A DNA stretch of 64,000 nt from Spirosoma profusum (GTDB lineage Bacteria; Bacteroidota; Bacteroidia; Cytophagales; Spirosomataceae): NCBI RefSeq assembly GCF_014699005.1, contig NZ_JACWZY010000008.1:225872-289871 (forward strand). The letters run 5' to 3'. Shown one piece after another: positions 62,112-64,000 of the stretch. Below the pieces are notes generated by a model. The model saw only the letters and a program-made list of their open reading frames with translations. It had not been told where the DNA came from and made no database searches. The translations under genes and the position numbers were made by a program. Numbering within the stretch: position 1 is the first letter of the stretch; each line of letters begins with the position of its first letter.

Positions 62112-62909
62112 ATGTTCGAAAATCTCCTTTATGAAACAAGCGACGGCGTTTGTCGGATTACGCTCAACCGCCCACAGGTATATAACGCACTCAGTGCTAG
62201 TCTCATTCGGGACATTACGGGAGCTGTTGAGGCTGCGGGAGCTGACAACCAGGTACGAGTGGTGCTGATTACAGGCTCGGGCGATAAAGCGTTTTCATCG
62301 GGAGCCGATCTAAAAGAAGGCTTTGCCCAGGCTGCTGCATCTGGTGGACAACTCGCGCTGGGCGAGTCGTTGCGGGCAACGTATCACCCCATGATTATGG
62401 CGATACGTCAGTTATCCAAGCCCGTAATCGGACGTATCAATGGTGTGGCTGCGGGAGCGGGTTGCTCACTGGCACTGGCCTGCGACGTAGTGATTTGCGC
62501 CGACGAAGCGTATTTCAGCCAGATTTTCGTAAACATTGGATTAATGCCCGATGCTGGTTCTACGTTCTTTCTGCCCCGGCTGGTGGGTCCGCAACGAGCG
62601 TTCGACTTGTGTAGTACTGGTCGACGCGTCTACGGTCCCGAAGCCGCCCAAATCGGTTTAGTTAGTCGTTCTGTGCCTTATAGTAATCTGGACGATACCG
62701 TCGAAGAAGTGGTACGTTACTACGTATCAGCACCCACACGAGCCATTGGCACTATGAAGCAAGTATTGAATCAATCGTTTTACGCTACCCTCGACCAGCA
62801 ACTCGAGCAAGAGGCTGACAATCAGGACAAGCTAGGCCGTTCGGCGGATGCTGCCGAAGGAATTGGTGCTTTTCTAATGAAGCGTAAAGCAAATTTTTCC
62901 GGACAATAG
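62112..62909 (+). CDS. Enoyl-CoA hydratase/isomerase family protein
   Basis: 265 residues from ATG 62112 (MFENLLYETSDGVCRITLNR); an upstream GTG at 62091 lies inside the repeat. Crotonase-fold landmarks: oxyanion-hole SSGADLKEGF, GRINGVAAGAGCSLALACD, and NIGLMPDAGSTFFLPRLVG, where the acidic residues of true hydratases (Glu at both sites) are replaced by Ala and Asp respectively, closer to PaaG/PaaF-type isomerases. CoA-thioester chemistry is certain at family level; the exact reaction is not. Confidence 0.85.
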   Translation: MFENLLYETSDGVCRITLNRPQVYNALSASLIRDITGAVEAAGADNQVRVVLITGSGDKAFSSGADLKEGFAQAAASGGQLALGESLRATYHPMIMAIRQLSKPVIGRINGVAAGAGCSLALACDVVICADEAYFSQIFVNIGLMPDAGSTFFLPRLVGPQRAFDLCSTGRRVYGPEAAQIGLVSRSVPYSNLDDTVEEVVRYYVSAPTRAIGTMKQVLNQSFYATLDQQLEQEADNQDKLGRSADAAEGIGAFLMKRKANFSGQ

Positions 62910-62974
62910 GTTGACAGAGCCTTTTTTTCTCCCTAATTTTGCACTCCCAATCAACGGGAATGCCATAGCGCAAT

Positions 62975-63048
62975 GCATTCGTAGCTCAATTGGATAGAGC
63001 ACCTGACTACGGATCAGGAGGTTTGGGGTTCGAATCCCTACGAGTGCA
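62975..63048 (+). tRNA. tRNA-Arg (anticodon ACG)
   Basis: 74 nt. Acceptor arms GCATTCG/CGAGTGC pair fully (one G-U), the D-arm has AGCTCAATTGGATAGAGC, anticodon loop CTACGGA gives ACG, and the T-arm has GGTTCGAATCC. CCA is not encoded. Confidence 0.95.
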
Positions 63049-63058
63049 CTTGATTATC

Positions 63059-63090
63059 AGCCACTTACATCAAAATGTGAGTGGCTTTTT
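63059..63090 (+). terminator. Terminator after tRNA-Arg
   Basis: Stem AGCCACTTACAT/ATGTGAGTGGCT (one G-U) with loop CAAA, followed by TTTTT, 11 bp after the tRNA end. Confidence 0.85.
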
Positions 63091-63144
63091 ATTTGCATAC
63101 GAATTTGCATACATGAGAATTTATTTGACAATCCATTTACACCA

Positions 63145-63729
63145 ATGAAACAGGTTGAAAAACTCGATCTAGCTTTAAAATCTCTTTACGAAAAAACTGG
63201 TAAGAGTGGGGATATAGTAAAATTGTTAAGCGAGAAAGGAGTTGATGTAAACCTTGATGATGCACATATACTTGGTAGGCGGCTTGCTGATACTGGCTAT
63301 GTAAAATTCGTTGCGACTAACACTGGTGCTTGGGTTGATATGAAAAGCGAAGGTATTGAGTTTGTTGAAGGAGACTCATTTACATATAGAGGCCAATCAA
63401 TTATTACAAATAACTATCATAATGCTATTATTAATAGCCCTAACGCAAATCTGGTCAGCAAATCAAATCAGGTTAATATCACTCAAAATAGCAGTAACAT
63501 TCAGCAGACTATTGAGCGGATCAGGGAAGCACTTGGTAGTGATAGCTCAGTAAATCCAGAAAAGAAACAGGAATTAGTAGAATGCCTGCAGGAAGTTGAG
63601 GATGGAGTAAAGGTTGGTAAAGCGCCTAAATATGCCTTTAAGGCTTTAACTGAATTAGCTTCCGACTTTTCTTCTGTTAGTGGATTTGTCATCCAGCTAG
63701 GTCAGTTACTGGGGTTGATTGCTCCTTAA
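63145..63729 (+). CDS. Hypothetical protein, tRNA-adjacent and AT-rich
   Basis: 194 residues. The first ~75 look like a winged-helix domain (KSGDIVKLLSEKGVDVNLDD ... LGRRLADTGYV). A Asn/Ser-rich linker follows (NNYHNAIINSPNANLVSKSN), then a helical C-terminal region ending hydrophobic (FVIQLGQLLGLIAP). I do not recognise the family. Base composition is clearly more AT-rich than the backbone, and it sits just behind a tRNA gene, a common integration point. The layout (HTH, Asn-rich strand repeats, hydrophobic end) would suit a small defence or effector-associated protein, but nothing proves it. Confidence 0.6.
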   Translation: MKQVEKLDLALKSLYEKTGKSGDIVKLLSEKGVDVNLDDAHILGRRLADTGYVKFVATNTGAWVDMKSEGIEFVEGDSFTYRGQSIITNNYHNAIINSPNANLVSKSNQVNITQNSSNIQQTIERIREALGSDSSVNPEKKQELVECLQEVEDGVKVGKAPKYAFKALTELASDFSSVSGFVIQLGQLLGLIAP

Positions 63730-63931
63730 GTTGATATATTCTGGACGTATTATAGGCGCCTACTATAATTGTCGCCTTGCAAGAGTTCTTTTTACGCCTT
63801 CGATTTTTTATTACCAACCTGGCATAAAGCATACAATATGTGGTAGATTATTTGATTACCATCAAAAGCAAATTTTACAAGGTAAATAGCCCTTATTTTG
63901 TGCATCGGTCACACTAACTCTAGTGTACGTC

Positions 63932-64000
63932 GTCAAGTAAAAGTGGACAGATGGGGGTGAAAAGAGAAGAGATGGTTTTAGCTACTTTGGACTCGCTGAA
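63932..64000 (+). mobile_element. Probable left edge of an insertion element (runs off the window)
   Basis: GTCAAGTAAAAGTGGACA at 63932-63949 matches the motif at 20609 with one difference and looks like a transposon-terminal sequence. A frame opens at GTG 63957 and continues to the window end (VKREEMVLATLDSL). Which IS family it belongs to cannot be decided from this. Confidence 0.35.

Overview
The window reads as chromosomal DNA of a Bacteroidota bacterium, most like the Cytophagales (Spirosoma-type). The evidence is a SusC/SusD pair, a hybrid two-component (HTCS) regulator, several 7TMR-DISM sensor kinases, many SPII lipoproteins, and promoters with a TAnnTTTG-like -7 box. Much of the DNA is rich in the word ACGTA/TACGT. 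Some stretches lack it (8.6-11.9, 33.5-38.0 and 63.1-63.9 kb), so the window looks like native backbone interrupted by acquired or remodelled segments.

Layout. 0-6.3 kb: the end of a membrane protein, a TIG-domain lipoprotein, and a stress/envelope block (DUF937-OmpA protein and two YsnF/DUF2382 proteins). 6.3-12.8 kb: accessory DNA with an IS1-like fragment, a broken small gene, a DUF3347 lipoprotein followed by a NitT/TauT-type ABC importer, and a decayed IS3 transposase. 12.8-20.5 kb: a LytTR regulator overlapping a 37-residue reading frame, a 992-residue YVTN-propeller surface protein and a 1320-residue HTCS. 21.3-33.3 kb: a lipoprotein, a flavin monooxygenase, a serine hydrolase, three paralogous 7TMR-DISM kinases in tandem and one LuxR-type response regulator. 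Four promoters here share one palindromic operator at one fixed distance from the -7 box.

33.5-41 kb: a PQQ dehydrogenase with cytochrome c, two RibD-C/DHFR-like reductases, an NTF2-like protein, gene debris (truncated 7TMR-DISM sensor, barrel end, CBM3 fragment) and a repeat-rich surface protein. 41-46 kb: a SWIM zinc-finger protein, a phosphocholine-type phospholipase C and a VOC protein. 46-58 kb: a probable organophosphonate module (DUF5690 MFS transporter, PhnZ-like HD oxygenase, metallophosphoesterase, SusD, SusC, FAD oxidoreductase, phosphonatase-like HAD). 58-63 kb: housekeeping genes pncB and rpoN, a membrane protein, an enoyl-CoA hydratase and tRNA-Arg. An AT-rich gene and the edge of an insertion element follow the tRNA.

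The most striking result is the kinase cluster. Kinase 1 keeps the phospho-acceptor His but has a damaged ATP-binding domain. Kinase 2 has an intact ATP-binding domain but Arg in place of the His. Kinase 3 has lost both. This suggests the three proteins act together and phosphorylate in trans onto the single response regulator. A second notable pattern is a set of intergenic hairpins built from 7-bp tandem units at four places between 49 and 61 kb.
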